Origin: Elgaria multicarinata webbii
Taxonomy: Eukaryota > Chordata > Lepidosauria > Squamata > Anguidae
Assembly: GCF_023053635.1 (NCBI RefSeq)
Contig: NC_086183.1
Location: 1,247,501 to 1,311,500, forward strand
Reading direction: 5' to 3'
Length of the DNA stretch: 64,000 bases
Part shown: positions 22,761 through 34,378 of the stretch, piece by piece
Position numbering within the stretch: the first letter of the stretch is position 1
Layout of the letters: the number at the start of each line of letters is the position of its first letter
Position numbers and translations under genes: made by a program
Notes under the pieces: generated by a model
The model's input: only the letters and a program-made list of their open reading frames with translations
What the model was told of the DNA's origin: nothing
Database searches by the model: none

Positions 22761-23442
22761 GGATCCATTATTCACAAGATTCTTGAGGGTGATCAGAAGT
22801 GTCAAATTTTTACTCTTGTTAAATAAAGTGCACAGAAAAATATCAGAAAATTGAAGCCATTTCTTCATTGGTTTTGTATATGCCACTATTCCTTACTGGC
22901 TATATTTCTGTTGGTAGTGGAGCCTTCACCTTGCTCGTGTTGCTCAAGCCTTAGTCTACATTCCCAAGTTTGGAATGAAAGGTCAGGATATCCTAGTAGA
23001 AAGAAGAGGGCCGCAGCTCTATACAGAAGTTCAGATCCACACCTCTTCCAAAGGAGGTGGTGGTGTTGCCAGGGAAACCAACGAGAAAGGCAATGGGGAG
23101 GCTGCAATGGGGGAAGAGACATCCATGTCAAGTGAATGTGGAAGAGGACAGGCTGAAAATGGTACGCCCGGCCTCATGGCCAAAGGATAGCAGGAGGATG
23201 CAGAAGGTGCAGCCTCTGCTCACCCTGGACACAAAATTCCTGTTAATGTGTAGCGCACAGCACAAACAAGTTAAAAAGACATTTCAGGATTTTAATAGTC
23301 CAACTGTTCCTATCTTTTTTGAGAAAATGGAATATATTCATATTTAAAAAACACTTCACAACTCTGGATAAATACACAGTGTCCAGCTGTAAAATGACAA
23401 TGGGGGGAAAGGGATTTACCTCTCCCCACCCAACTTCTGCCG
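22761..23442 (-). other. ZBTB8B: Proximal 3'UTR of ZBTB8B
   Basis: Sequence directly 3' of the ZBTB8B stop on the minus strand. No competing feature is seen and no close polyadenylation signal is evident. That it is transcribed is inferred from position only. Confidence 0.45.
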
Positions 23443-23754
23443 CTACATAAGTGCTTCTCCTCGATGGAAGTCTTGCTTATCATCAGGATCAGGGTCAGCG
23501 TCATCATCTTCCGGCGGATCGTTTTCATCGCCGGATTCTACATAGATGGGCCAATCATTGTCTGGATCGCTCTTCTCCTGGCCTTCTGATGAAGGTTCCA
23601 TCAGGCTGAGGTTAATGGGCATTGAATCCTCATGCGTAGTCGTGACACACGTACAGCTGTCGCACAGTCCAAAACGGCGTAAGCCTTGGGACAGGCTGCT
23701 TGTAAACGTTCTTCTGCAACCCTTGCAGATAATTGGCTTGTTTGACCGATGGAC
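23443..23754 (-). CDS. ZBTB8B: ZBTB8B, last coding exon
   Basis: It begins after the acceptor 'atattccag' and reads VHRSNKPIICKGCRRTF to FHRGEALM and a TAG stop (23445-23443). The leading V-H provides the last histidine of zinc finger 2. CKGC and CDSC make a CxxC pair as in ZBTB8A. An acidic tail follows (SDPDNDWPIYVESGDEND and a D-rich run). It is phase 0 and 312 nt. It matches remembered human ZBTB8B well up to the variable C-terminus. Confidence 0.95.
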   Translation of the reverse strand, partial: VHRSNKPIICKGCRRTFTSSLSQGLRRFGLCDSCTCVTTTHEDSMPINLSLMEPSSEGQEKSDPDNDWPIYVESGDENDPPEDDDADPDPDDKQDFHRGEALM

Positions 23755-24527
23755 CTGGAATATGAAACAGAACAGGAGGGTCAGGGCTTGGCCAATCCCT
23801 TGGAGTTGTGGTCCCCAGACTGGAACAGGCATGTGGCCTACATACCCATGCATGCCAATGGAGGTCATATCAACAGACTGGGGGAGGACAGTGAAGGCTG
23901 GTAACTCTCATGTCAGTGTGCTGTGATTCCAAGCCCTCCCAACAAGATGTGAGAAAATAAAGAGGTCTGCTGTACAATGCACAAAACCTTTATTCAGTAA
24001 ATAGACACCTCTTCCCTCCTGAAGGATGTGTGAATGCTAGGAGCTATCCTCTAAGCTTAATTAGCCCAATGAAGCAAGGCAGTTGCCTACCAACTTCATG
24101 GACAGTTTCCTGCCATGCTTGAAAGGCTTTTACTGGATGCCTCCTTCAGGGAGGGTCTTCAAGCTGCAACCTCTGCTGTGTGGCTAATATGTGGACTGCC
24201 TCCCACCTTCTCTCAACTCCTGCTTTACTCTGTGGCAGACTCTGGGATCTGTCAATTCTGATGCTCCCTTCCTCTCCCTTCAAAGACAGAGTTCCCAGGG
24301 TGGGGGAGAAGGGAGATAACGCTCTCTGAGCCCAGGCCTCCTGTCTGATAAGCTCCTGGAAAGGTTCCTCTTTGACTCCAAGAGAGTCTTGGGGCGCTTC
24401 CTGTCTTGGCCGGTCTTCCCTTCCTTCAGCCTCTGAGTCCGATTTGGAAACCACACCAGGGAGACCGGGCCTCATCCTGACACAGTGGAGCATTGAATCC
24501 GCTCAGAATTTCAGTGCAGAGCGCCTT
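23755..24527. other. ZBTB8B intron 3
   Basis: Intron between the last two exons; no repeat recognised in most of it. The open frame at 24.15-24.49 kb is not supported by any domain. Confidence 0.45.
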
Positions 24528-24622
24528 GGAGAGCTCCCTGAGTTCTGACTGGTTCTGATTCAAGCCTGGAACAGATTCACCACATCAACTGACATCAGAA
24601 TCACCAGCCTCCACTGGGGGGG
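24528..24622. repeat. CAGTGGAGG-type MITE, one half
   Basis: 'gttctgactggttctgattc' and, at the right, 'actgacatcagaatcaccag' plus 'cctccactg' match the right half of the complete element at 54150-54336. A G run follows. Confidence 0.6.
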
Positions 24623-24827
24623 GGGGGGGAGAGATTTGCCCTCCCTCCTGCACTTTTCATCCAGTTCACATAAAGTTCCCTGCCTTGGAATTATTATTCA
24701 CCACAAGCAAATGACCATTTACAAGCATTTTTTAAAAAAACCAATGCTCGCTCAAGGCCACCTCTTCACAGTCCACCCGAGGGCCCAGCCTCCATTTTAT
24801 CCTGCCTCTCGCAGATCTCTGACTTAC

Positions 24828-25006
24828 ACTCAAGGCATGACTGCGAAGGTGCTCCTGCCGTGTAAAGCGCTTGCCGCATATCTCGCAGGGATACGGTCTC
24901 TCGCCCGTGTGTGAGCGGATGTGCCGCTTCAGGATTCCTTTCTGCTTGGCTGTGTATGGGCAGAATGGACATTTGTGCAGCTTGATCGGCACGACGAGCA
25001 CATCAC
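24828..25006 (-). CDS. ZBTB8B: ZBTB8B, zinc-finger exon
   Basis: A 179-nt internal exon, acceptor 'tttcaaag' and donor GTAAGT. Joined in phase 1 it reads [16 protein letters not shown] and encodes finger 1 ([21 protein letters not shown]), a TGERPYPC linker and finger 2 ([20 protein letters not shown]), stopping before the final histidine. Phase 0 at the donor. The layout is identical to ZBTB8A, supporting an old tandem duplication. Confidence 0.95.
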
Positions 25007-25789
25007 CTTTGAAAACAAAATAATCTCAGAGCATGCAACCTGCTGCTTTTGAAGTGGGCTCAGGACGTTAAAATAATGGTAATTATAAACCTGCGTTCAG
25101 TTTGGGTATTGGTGGGAGGAAGAGAAGATAGTGGTGCCACTGGACTCTAGCCAAGTCAGACTCATTCTGCACATCACTAATGGTTGCGTTTGTTGCAGGG
25201 GTGGGAGGGCAGCTGGGGAATCCTCTCGGCAAATGATCTAGCACAACCTGAAGGCTGAGAAAATGCAATTTCCTTGCAACAGAATTGCTTTCCTTGAGGA
25301 AAGACATCTGAATCCCATAAGGTAACAGAGCACTAAAAATATGGCCTGGAAAAGTTCACAGAGGCCATCTCTGGGAAGGAAAAAGGCTAGTTCTGAGCCA
25401 AGCCCTGGCTGACGCATGCAGTAGCAGCAGCAGCAGCAGCATGAGGTGGTAGGAGGCACTGCTCTGCTTCAGGCTGAATGAGTGAGAATACCATTTCTGA
25501 ATGCTACACGCACATGAAAGTCTCCCGCATGTAGAAAATGAAATATTGGGAAGAAAGATCCTAGCCCTGCCTGCTACTTGTTGCGGTAGTTTTCTGTTTG
25601 CAGGGAGTTGCATTCCAAAATGTGATTTCCCCCTGACACCCCCCACCCTGCCCCCCACACCTGCAGGCTAAATTGTTTCAGCCTGGTTTACTACTGCACC
25701 ATTCTTCTAACTCATTCTGCTCCATGTGTAAGCCAAACTTTATCTGCAGAACTGACACCTAGACAATACCTGCTGCAGAATGAAATGGC
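25007..25789. other. ZBTB8B intron 2, left part
   Basis: No exon or repeat recognised; one short (CAG)n run at about 25421-25440. Confidence 0.45.
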
Positions 25790-25990
25790 AGAGTGGACTC
25801 TGAGAAGTGGACAACAGAGAAGCTGCCTTCTGCTGAGTCAGCCCCTTGGTCTGTCTTGCCCAGCATTTTTGACACTGACTGGCAGCAGCAGCTCTCCATG
25901 GTTTCAGGCAGGATTATTTCCGAGCTTTGAACCTGAGACCCTCTGCATACACAGCATGGGCTCCGTGGCTGAGCTACGGCCCACACCAGT
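25790..25990 (-). repeat. tRNA-derived SINE
   Basis: Landmarks are 'gctgccttctgctgagtcag', 'cactgactggcagcagcag', 'ggtttcaggcaggattattt' and, at the right end, 'gctccgtggctgagctacgg'. The complement of the last begins CCGTAGCTCAG, a tRNA A-box head, so the element lies on the minus strand. It is nearly full length. Confidence 0.8.
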
Positions 25991-26362
25991 TCAGTCTACA
26001 GCCTGGTGTGGGGGGAGAGAATCATATTTATGAACGTTACTCTCTGTAAATAGAAAACAACAGGCAGGACTAGAAGAACAGGTTGCTTACCTGTAACTGT
26101 GGTTCTTCGAGTGGTCATCTGTGCAGTCACGCATATGGGCTCTGCGCCTGCGCGGAGTCTGCCTCGGAAAGAACTTCTATAGCTAAGAATCTTGGCGGGA
26201 ACCCCTCCCCCGCTGCTATGTGCGCATGTCTGAGGGGTTCCCGCCCAAACCCTCAGTTCGAATGAGACCCCCTTGCGGCCTCAGTACCGAGGGATACTGT
26301 TTTCAACTTGTCTGTATGAGATCCTTCGTACTTCCACCTAGAGGGGTAGGTGGGTGGGTTGT

Positions 26363-26454
26363 GTGACTGCACAGATGACCACTCGAAGAACCACAGTTAC
26401 AGGTAAGCAACCTGTTCTTCTTCATCGTGGTCTCTGTGCATCACACATATGGGC
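26363..26454. repeat. DIRS internal complementary region
   Basis: 26363-26418 is the complement of the left outer end (26075-26130), and 26418-26454 is the complement of the right outer end (34630-34666). The two overlap by a few shared bases. In DIRS-1 such a region aligns the two ends during circle formation. The pairing is read directly; its role is from the family. Confidence 0.9.
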
Positions 26455-26496
26455 AATTAGCGAGCTAAACTTACCGGAGGTGGGTAGGTGGTTCTT

Positions 26497-27942
26497 TTAG
26501 TTGCAGATGGATGATAGCACTGCCCTGCCGAAAGTGCAGTCCGCACGTGCTCTGATGTCCAACTTGTAATGTTTCACAAAGGTGGTTGGTCTTGCCCATG
26601 TCGCTGTTCTACAAATTTCTGGAATTGAAATCCCTCTTAGAAAAGCAGATGATGTCGCCATTGCTCTTGTTGAATGGCCTTTTACTGCTGTTGGAGGTTC
26701 CAATTTTGCCAATCTGTACGCTAGTTGAATTGTCTGTACTAGCCATGACGATAGTCTCTGTGCTGATACTGGCATGCCCTTTTTGCTTTGGCCATAGCAT
26801 ACAAAAAGGCGGTTTGACTTGCGGAATTGTTCTGTCCTCTCCTTGTAGAAGGCTAGGGAGCGCCTTACGTCAAGCACATGTAGTGTCTTTTCTAGTTGTG
26901 ACTCTGGGGATGGAAAAAAGGTAGGTAACACTATGTCTTGGTTTAGGTGAAAAGTCGATACTACCTTTGGAAGGAAGTGAGTGTCTGGTTTAAGTACGAC
27001 TTTGTCTCTGTGGAAGATGAGAAATGGTTCGTCTATGCGGAGTGCGCATAATTCACTGGCTCTTCTGGCTGATGTGATAGCTACTAAGAAAACTACCTTC
27101 CATGTTAGTAGCTGTAGGTTAGTTGTAGCAAGTGGTTCGAATGGTTTTTGTGTTAATTGGTGAGGTACCACCGAGAGGCTCCACGACGGGCATGGAGCTC
27201 GGATGGGTGGGATAAGATTTTGCAGGCCTTTTAGGAATTGCTTTACCCTGGGGTGTGAGAAAACGGTGTATCCTTCAATTTGATCATGGAATGCCGAAAT
27301 GGCTGCTAAGTAGACCTTAACTGAAGCAAACTGCAACCCTCCTTCCTTTAAATGTATTAAAAAGGATAGGAGATGCTGAATTGAGCAGCTTGATGGGTTG
27401 AATCCTCTTTTTTCTGCAAATTGAGTAAAGGAATGCCACTTTCTATTGTATGATAATCGAGTTGATTGTTTTCTGGATGCGTTTAAGATGTCTTGAATCT
27501 TTCTTGTAGTATCGGCATCTACTGGGGAAATATCCTCCAAACTGTGAGGTGTAGCGATTCGATGTCTGGGTGCTGGATCTTGCCCTGGTTCTGGCTGAGT
27601 AGGTCTGATCTCACCGGGAGGTGATAGAAATTGTGCTGAGACCTGTGTAGAAGCGTTGTGAACCAGTTTTGTCTGGGCCACCACGGTGCTAATAGGATGC
27701 AATTTGTGTTGTCCTCTGCTATCTTGGCTAGGACTCTGGTGATTAATGGGACTGGGGGGGAAATGAAATATAGGTGGTAGGTCCAATTTTTCATGAAAGC
27801 GTCTCCCATTGACCTCCACCCTTTCCCCCCTCTGCTGCAGAATTTGTTGCAGACCTTGTTGCTCTGTGTGGCAAACAGGTCGATGTCCGGTTGACCCCAG
27901 ATAGCTATGATGTCTGCTAGGATTGTGGGGTGTATTTCCCAT
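26497..27942 (-). pseudogene. DIRS tyrosine recombinase part
   Basis: The C-terminal half has the phage-integrase-like blocks of DIRS recombinases (RRASELCAL, then HSTRAMATS and FVKHYKL). It would integrate the circular DNA intermediate. This is a fossil part of the element and not a host gene. Confidence 0.88.
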
Positions 27943-29276
27943 TCGTGTGCCGTGCTTGTCTGTCTGCTCAGCCGGTCCGCTATATCATTGTCGTGACCTG
28001 GGATGTGTACCGCTGTTAGCGATATCTTGCGGCGTATACACCATTCCCATATTAATAGGGTTAGTTTCGTCAGTGGGAGTGATCTGGTTCCGCCTTGTTT
28101 GTTGATATAGTACATTACGGTTGTATTGTCGGATGCGACCTGTATGTGGTGACCTCGAAGGTTTGAGTCGAGTGCTCTCAATGTCTTTTGAACTGCCTTG
28201 AGTTCTAGAAGATTGATATGGGCTTTTCTCTCCCTGGCTGTCCATATTCCTTGAACTTTTAAGGGTCCACAGTGTCCTCCCCATCCTGATTTGGACGCGT
28301 CTGTCATTATGATCTTTGTTGGTGTGGAGATCCCGAAAGGAATTCCCTTCGATAGGTTTTGTTGACGGGTCCACCACTTGAGAGATCTCTTGACTCCGTG
28401 TGGCAGCTTTAGTTTGAGTGTCCTTGTGTCGTGCCACAGTTTTAGGATTCTTGTGAACCAGAGTTGAAGGCGTCTCATTTTTAGACGTGCGAATGGAATA
28501 ATTAAGACTGTTGATGACATGAAACCTAACAGTCTTTGAAGGTCGTAGGCGTAAGTTTCTGTCTGCTGTAGAACTTCTTGCGTTAGAGTGATAATGTTCT
28601 CTGCTTTTTCTCTTGGCAGGAAGACTCGTCCAGATGGGGAGTGGAGTAGTGCTCCTATGAAGAGGATCGATCTCGTTGGATTTAGATTGGATTTTTCCTT
28701 GTTTATTTGGAGACCTAACTTGTGGAGCAGATGTGTCACTTGGTCTATGTCGTGGAATAGACTTTCTCTTGAGTGCCCAAACAGCAGCCAGTCATCCAGA
28801 TATGGGTGTACGTGGATGCCTTGCTTTCTTAGATGCGCGCACACTACCGCCATTCATTTTGTAAAAACGCGTGGAGCGGATGAAAGTCCAAAAGGGAGGA
28901 CTGTGAATTGAAATGCCTTTGTTCCAATTGCGAAACGAAGGAATTGCTGGCTGTGCTGGTGTATGTCGATGTGAAAATATGCATCTGTTAAGTCCACTGA
29001 GGCAAACCATGCATTCTTGGTTAGGAGAGGGAGGATTGAATTTAACGATATCATTCTGAATTTCTTTCTTGTCAAGAATAAATTTATGTCTCGGAGGTCC
29101 AAAATAGGACGAAGCGTTCTGTCATTTTTGGGGATGGTAAAATAGCGCGAGTAAAACCCTTGGTTTCTTTGTGCTTTTGGAACTGGTCTTATTGCCCCTT
29201 TTTGAAGCAAGGACTTGACTTCTGCTTTTAGGGTGAGGGAGGGGGGCGTTATCCTCACTGCACCTGTTGGAGGCAT
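27519..29276 (-). pseudogene. DIRS reverse transcriptase and RNase H part
   Basis: RT blocks (DLTDAYFHIDIH, LPFGLSSAPRVF, and the YLDD catalytic box) are followed by RNase H blocks (MTDASKSGWGG, LLELKAV, VASDNTT, HIPGHDNDIADRLS). It overlaps the recombinase region in another frame, as is usual for DIRS. Treated as a fossil. Confidence 0.88.
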
Positions 29277-29398
29277 GGAGGTGAACTGCAGGCGATAGCC
29301 CTTTTCTACAATGGCTAATACCCAGCTGTCCGTGGTTATTTCCTTCCATGCATGTTTGTTTGCAGTGAGTCTGCCTCCAAAAGGTGTGGTGGTAAAGT

Positions 29399-32100
29399 CA
29401 TAGAATCATAGAATCATAGAATAGCAGAGTTGGAAGGGGCCTACAAGGCCATCTAGTCCAACCCCCTGCTCAATGCAGGAATCCACCCTAAAGCATCCCT
29501 GACAGATGCTTGTCCAGCTGCCTCTTGAAGGCCTCTAGTGTGGGAGAGCCCACAACCTCCCTAGGTAGCTGATTCCATTGTCGCACTGCTCCAACAGTCA
29601 GGACGTTTTTCCTGATGTCCAGCCGGAATCTGGCTTCCTGTAACTTGAGCCCGTTATTCCGTGTCCTGCACTCTGGGAGGATCGAGAAGAGATCCTGGCC
29701 CTCCTCTGTGTGACAACCTTTTAAGTATTTGAAGACTGCTATCATGTCTCCCCTCAATCTTCTCTTCTCCAGGCTAAACATGCCCAGTTCTTTCAGTCTC
29801 TCTTCATAGGGCTTTGTTTCTAGACCTCTGATCATCCTGGTTGCCCTCTTCTGAACACGCTCCAGCTTGTCTGCATCCTTCTTGAATTGTGGAGCCCAGA
29901 ACTGGACGCAATACTCTAGATGAGGCCTAACCAGGGCCGAATAGAGAGGAACCAGTACCTCACGTGATTTGGAAGCTATACTTCTATTAATGCAGCCCAA
30001 AATAGCATTTGCCTTTCTTGCAGCCATATCGCACTGTTGGCTCATATTCAGCTTGTGATCTACAACAATTCCAAGATCTTTCTCGTTTGTAGTATTGCTG
30101 AGCCAAGTGTCCCCCATCTTGTAACTGTGCATTTGGTTTCTAAATGTAGAACTTGGCATTTATCCCTATTAAATTTCATTCTGTTGTTTTCAGCCCAGCA
30201 CTCCAGCCTATCAAGATCACTTTGAAGTTTGTTTCTGTCTTCCAGGGTATTAGCTATCCCACCCAATTTTGTGTCATCTGCAAATTTGATCAGCGTTCCC
30301 TGCACCTCCTCGTCCAAATCATTAATAAAAATGTTGAAGAGCACTGGGCCCAGGACTGAGCCCTGCGGCACCCCACTCGTTGCCTCTCCCCAGTTTGAGA
30401 AGGTTCCATTGATAAGTACTCTTTGAGTCCGATTCTGTAGCCAACTGTGGATCCACCTAATAGTTGTTCCATCTAGCCCACTTTTACCTAGTTTGTTAAT
30501 CAGAATGTCATGTGGTACTTTGTCAAAAGCTTTGCTGAAGTCAAGATATATGACGTCCACAGCATTCCCACAGTCCACAAGGGAGGTTATCCTATCAAAA
30601 AATGAGATCAAATTAGTCTGACAGGATTTGTTCCTGACAAATCCATGTTGGCTTCTAGTAATCTGTTGGCTTCTAGTAAACCATCTGTCAGGGATGCTTT
30701 AGGGTGGATTCCTGCATTGAGCAGGGGGTTGGACTCGATGGCCTTGTAGGCCCCTTCCAACTCTGCTATTCTATGATTCTATGATTCTTAATCACTGCAT
30801 TGATTTCAAGGTGTTTACAGATTGACTTCTTTATAATCTGCTCCAGAATTTTCCCAGGGATGGATGTCAGACTGACTGGTCTGTAGTTCCCAGGTTCCTC
30901 CTTTTTGCCCTTTTTGAAGATAGGGACAATGTTAGCCCTCCTCCAGTCATCCAGCACCTCACCCGTCTTCCATGATTTTGCAAAGATAATAGACAAAGGT
31001 TCTGAGAGTTCTTCCGCTAGCTCCTTCATTACTCTTGGATGCAGTTCATCGGGCCCTGGAGATTTGAACTCATTCAAGGAAATTAGGTGTTCTTTGACCA
31101 TTTGTTTTTCAATCTCAAACTGCAATCCTGCCCCCTCAACTTCTGCTTCACTTTTTCCAGGGGGTCATAGACCCGCTTTTGGGAGAAGACCGAGGCAAAG
31201 TAGGAATTGAGCACTTCAGCCTTTTCTTTGTCATCTGTTATCAATTTGCCATCCTCATTAAGCAGTTGAACCACCATTTCTTTCCTCTGTCTTTTACTAC
31301 TCACGTATCTGAAGAAAGCCTTTTTATTGCTTTTAGCATCCCTCGCTAATCTCAGCTCATTCACAGCTTTAGCCTTCCTGACGCCATTTCGGCACTTCTG
31401 CGCCACTTGTCTGTACTCTTCTTTTGTAGCCTGGCCTTCCTTCCACTTCCTATATGTATCCCTTTTTGTTTTCAGTTCATCAATAAGCTTTTTGTGGAGC
31501 CACATTGGTTTCCTCTGTTGTCTTCTATCTTTTCTCCTTGTTGGAATTGTTTGTAACTGTGCCTTTAAAATTTCATTTTTTAGATACTCCCACCCATCCT
31601 GCACTCCTTTTCTCTTTAGGCTCCCTTGCCACGGGGCCTTACTTATTATAGTTCTGAGTTTATTAAAATCAGCTTTCCTAAAATCCAGAGTACGTGTATG
31701 GCTACGCTCGACTTTTGTCTCCTTCATAATCAAGAATTCAAGTATGACGTGGTCACTTTCCCCCAGAGTTCCCGTAACTGCCACTTTATCCACTAAGTCA
31801 TCCCTATTGGTCAATAACAAGTCAAGGATTGCCGACCCTCTAGTTCCTTCCACCACTTTCTGTAGGAGAAAGTTATCACCCATACATGTCAGGAATTTCT
31901 TGGAAGGGCCGCTTTTGGCAGTAATGGTCTCCCAACAGATATCAGGGTAATTGAAGTCCCCCATCACTACTACATCACACTTCCTTGAAACACTGGTAAT
32001 TTGTTTCTCAAAAGTTTCGTCCTCGTCTTCTCCTTGATTGGGTGGTCAGTAGTAGACTCCGATTATCATATTCTTTTTATTCCTAGTCCTGTTGATCTGC
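29399..32100 (-). mobile_element. CR1 LINE inserted in the DIRS element
   Basis: Long 5'-truncated CR1. From the 5' end it carries part of the endonuclease (MGDFNYPDICWE, SDHVILEF), the linker, and the RT (GNYRPVSLTSIPGKI, YLDFSKAFDKVPHD, GVPQGSVLGPVLF, KFADDTKLGG), then the C-terminal region and the 3' repeat 'atagaatcatagaatcatag' at 29399. The frame is interrupted around 30.07-30.16 kb and by the small insertion at 30.68 kb. It lies between the gag-like and RT parts of the DIRS, so it is younger than that element. Confidence 0.93.
30681..30788 (+). repeat. CR1 3'-end fragment nested in opposite-strand CR1
   Basis: A 105-bp plus-strand CR1 terminus ('accatctgtcagggatgct' to 'attctatgattctatgattc') interrupts the minus-strand CR1 between 'tctagtaa' and 'aatcactgc'. 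Just left of it the words 'tgttggcttctagtaa' occur twice in tandem. Confidence 0.85.
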
Positions 32101-32119
32101 GCTGTTGGTTGGCCGCGAG

Positions 32120-34378
32120 TCAAAGGCGCCGCTTGTCGCCATCAAATCTTTTACGTTGATAGCGCGGTCTTGTCTGTCCTGTGAAGTGGCGTCTATTTGG
32201 CTGTGTGGGCTGTTGCTGCTGCTGTTGCTGTTGCTGTGATCTGAAGTTTTGTCTGTTTGGCTGGTATCTGTTTTGCTGGAAAGACTGTTGTCGGTACCAA
32301 TGTCTTGGTCTTGGTTGTTGTGGGAGCCCAATGCCCATCTTTCTTGCCGTGGTTTTGGCTGTTTGGACTGTGTCCATGGCTTCATCCGTGCTGGCGTTGA
32401 ACAGACCTATGCCATCAAATGGAAGGTCCTCAATACGGGACCTCGACTCCTGTGATAGACCCGCTGATCGTAACCAAGCATGCCTCCTCAAGGCGATTGC
32501 TCCAACCATTGCCTTGGTACCGCAGTCTGTTTGGTGTCGAGCTGTCTGTATCTGCTGTCTAGCTAATTTGGTGGCCTCAGTCTGAAATACATGTGCCAGC
32601 TCCTTGTATTCGTTTGGTAAATGGTCACATAGTTTGCCCATCTTTTCCCAGAGGAAAAGCTGGTAGCGACTCATTGTCGCTTGGTAGTTTGAAATTTTTA
32701 AACTAAGCGCTCTGCGTCCCATTTGATCTAACTTGCGCCCTTCCCTGTCTACAGGTGCTGCGTGTATTCTTCGTGTGCGACTCTGGGTCGCTTCAACAAT
32801 AATAGAATTTTGGGGTGGATGGGTGAATAGAAATTCCACATCCTTTTCTAGGACTCTGTACATGTTATTTAGGCGTTTTGAAATTGGTGCCATCGATGCT
32901 GGATTTTTCCATGTTTGTTGGATTGTTTGAAGCAGCGTTGGTGCGAAAGGAATTGACACTGGAGCTGTGTACTCGGTGTGGATGACATCAAACACCGGGT
33001 CCGTCAGTCTTTGGGCTTGCTGGTGTGTTTCCATGCCTAGGGATTCAGCCATCCTCTGCATGTGGTCTGCGAAATGGCCCAGGTCTTCTGATGGCAAGAT
33101 TAGTTTATTGGGTCCTCGAGTTGTGCCCTGTGAGGCTGTCGATGCGCAAGACGTGGTGTCTGAACGGTAACCATCTGTATCTGAGCCTGTTGATGTTGGT
33201 TGATGTAGTCTTTGGGCTTCTGTACCTTCTTGAATGGCTGCAGGAGGTACAGGCTGCCAAGCTTGCGAATGAGTCACTCTGGGTGGGGGTGGAGGTCGAT
33301 CTGGTGCCTGCCTCAGTGTCGAGGAGGCTCTGATTCTTGATGTCGATGTCTGTCGTGCGATCGCATGATCTTGCATCTGGCCGCCAGTAGATGTCGCTGT
33401 TGGTCTGCGCTCCCTGTGATAATTATGGTGATACTGGTCTCCTTGCCATTCCTTGTAATATTGTGAAGGTCTTAATGGGAGGTATTGTTGTTGCTGATCG
33501 TCCCATTCATATTCTGAAGCGTGAGGTCGGTCTCGATGGTAGGGATAGTGATAATCCTGTCCCTGAGGATACTGACTGGCCGAGGAGCGTATGGATTCTG
33601 GTGGGCTATGTTGTCCTGGCTGGATGTGTTCTGCAGACTGTAGTCTGGGGGTCCTCGGTGAGCCCCTGATAGACATACTTGGTTGTCTCCCGCTCTGCCC
33701 TTGCATGGGTGGGGAGTCTCTAATTTCCCCCTCTGATGTTGAGGGTCCGTTTATGGTGTCTCTTCTAGGTGTCGATGTCGACGCCGATGGTCGGGCTACG
33801 CCATCGACCCTAGGCGTCGATGCCGGTGAGGCTAATTGGGGTTGAGCTATTGACGCTAATGGTGGCGTCTTTGATGTCGGAGCTCCAGTATGCGTCTTTG
33901 TTCTCTTTTCCCCCTGCTCTCGCTGTCCGGAGCGTTTTCTCTTCCTCTTTTTGGTCTCAGTTGCCTTTGGCTGTTTTGTCTTTTTTGACGGTCTCTTAGC
34001 CAAGGCTGCTGTTTGCGCTCTCCCTGGGGTCGGAGGGTTAGTTAGTTGAACTATCCCTGACCTTGTTGGTGAGGTGGGAGATGGGCTTTGAAATGCCTCT
34101 CGCGCTAGAGCTGTAGTCGGAGTTGCCATACTTGGGGTCTCGACTGCTCTTAATGCCTTATTCCAGAGCTCTGCTCGGAGTTTGTCGGCACGATGCTTGC
34201 GCGTTTGTCTCGAAAACGCTTGGCAAGCTCCACAAGTTTCCACATTGTGGCTTTCTCCTAGGCAATTGAGGCACAAACTGTGTCCATCTGCGGTTGGGAG
34301 TTTGCTCCCGCAGCGTGTGCACTTCTTGAATGGGGCCCGGAGGGCCATGCGCCTGAAGGCGGTGATTAAGGATCGCAA
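32120..34378 (-). pseudogene. DIRS gag-like part
   Basis: A long Q/R/S/P-rich reading region with an N-terminal double-CxxC-type segment (KCTRCGSKLP, CLNCLGE). It ends in a Q-rich, R-rich tail. The position before RT and composition fit the DIRS ORF1/gag, although sequence family resemblance is weak. Part of the fossil. Confidence 0.7.

Noticed and set aside
24146-24493. Minus-strand open frame of 115 codons as an extra ZBTB8B exon
   Set aside because: No fitting acceptor and donor phase and no similarity to the family; the flanking exons already join in frame.
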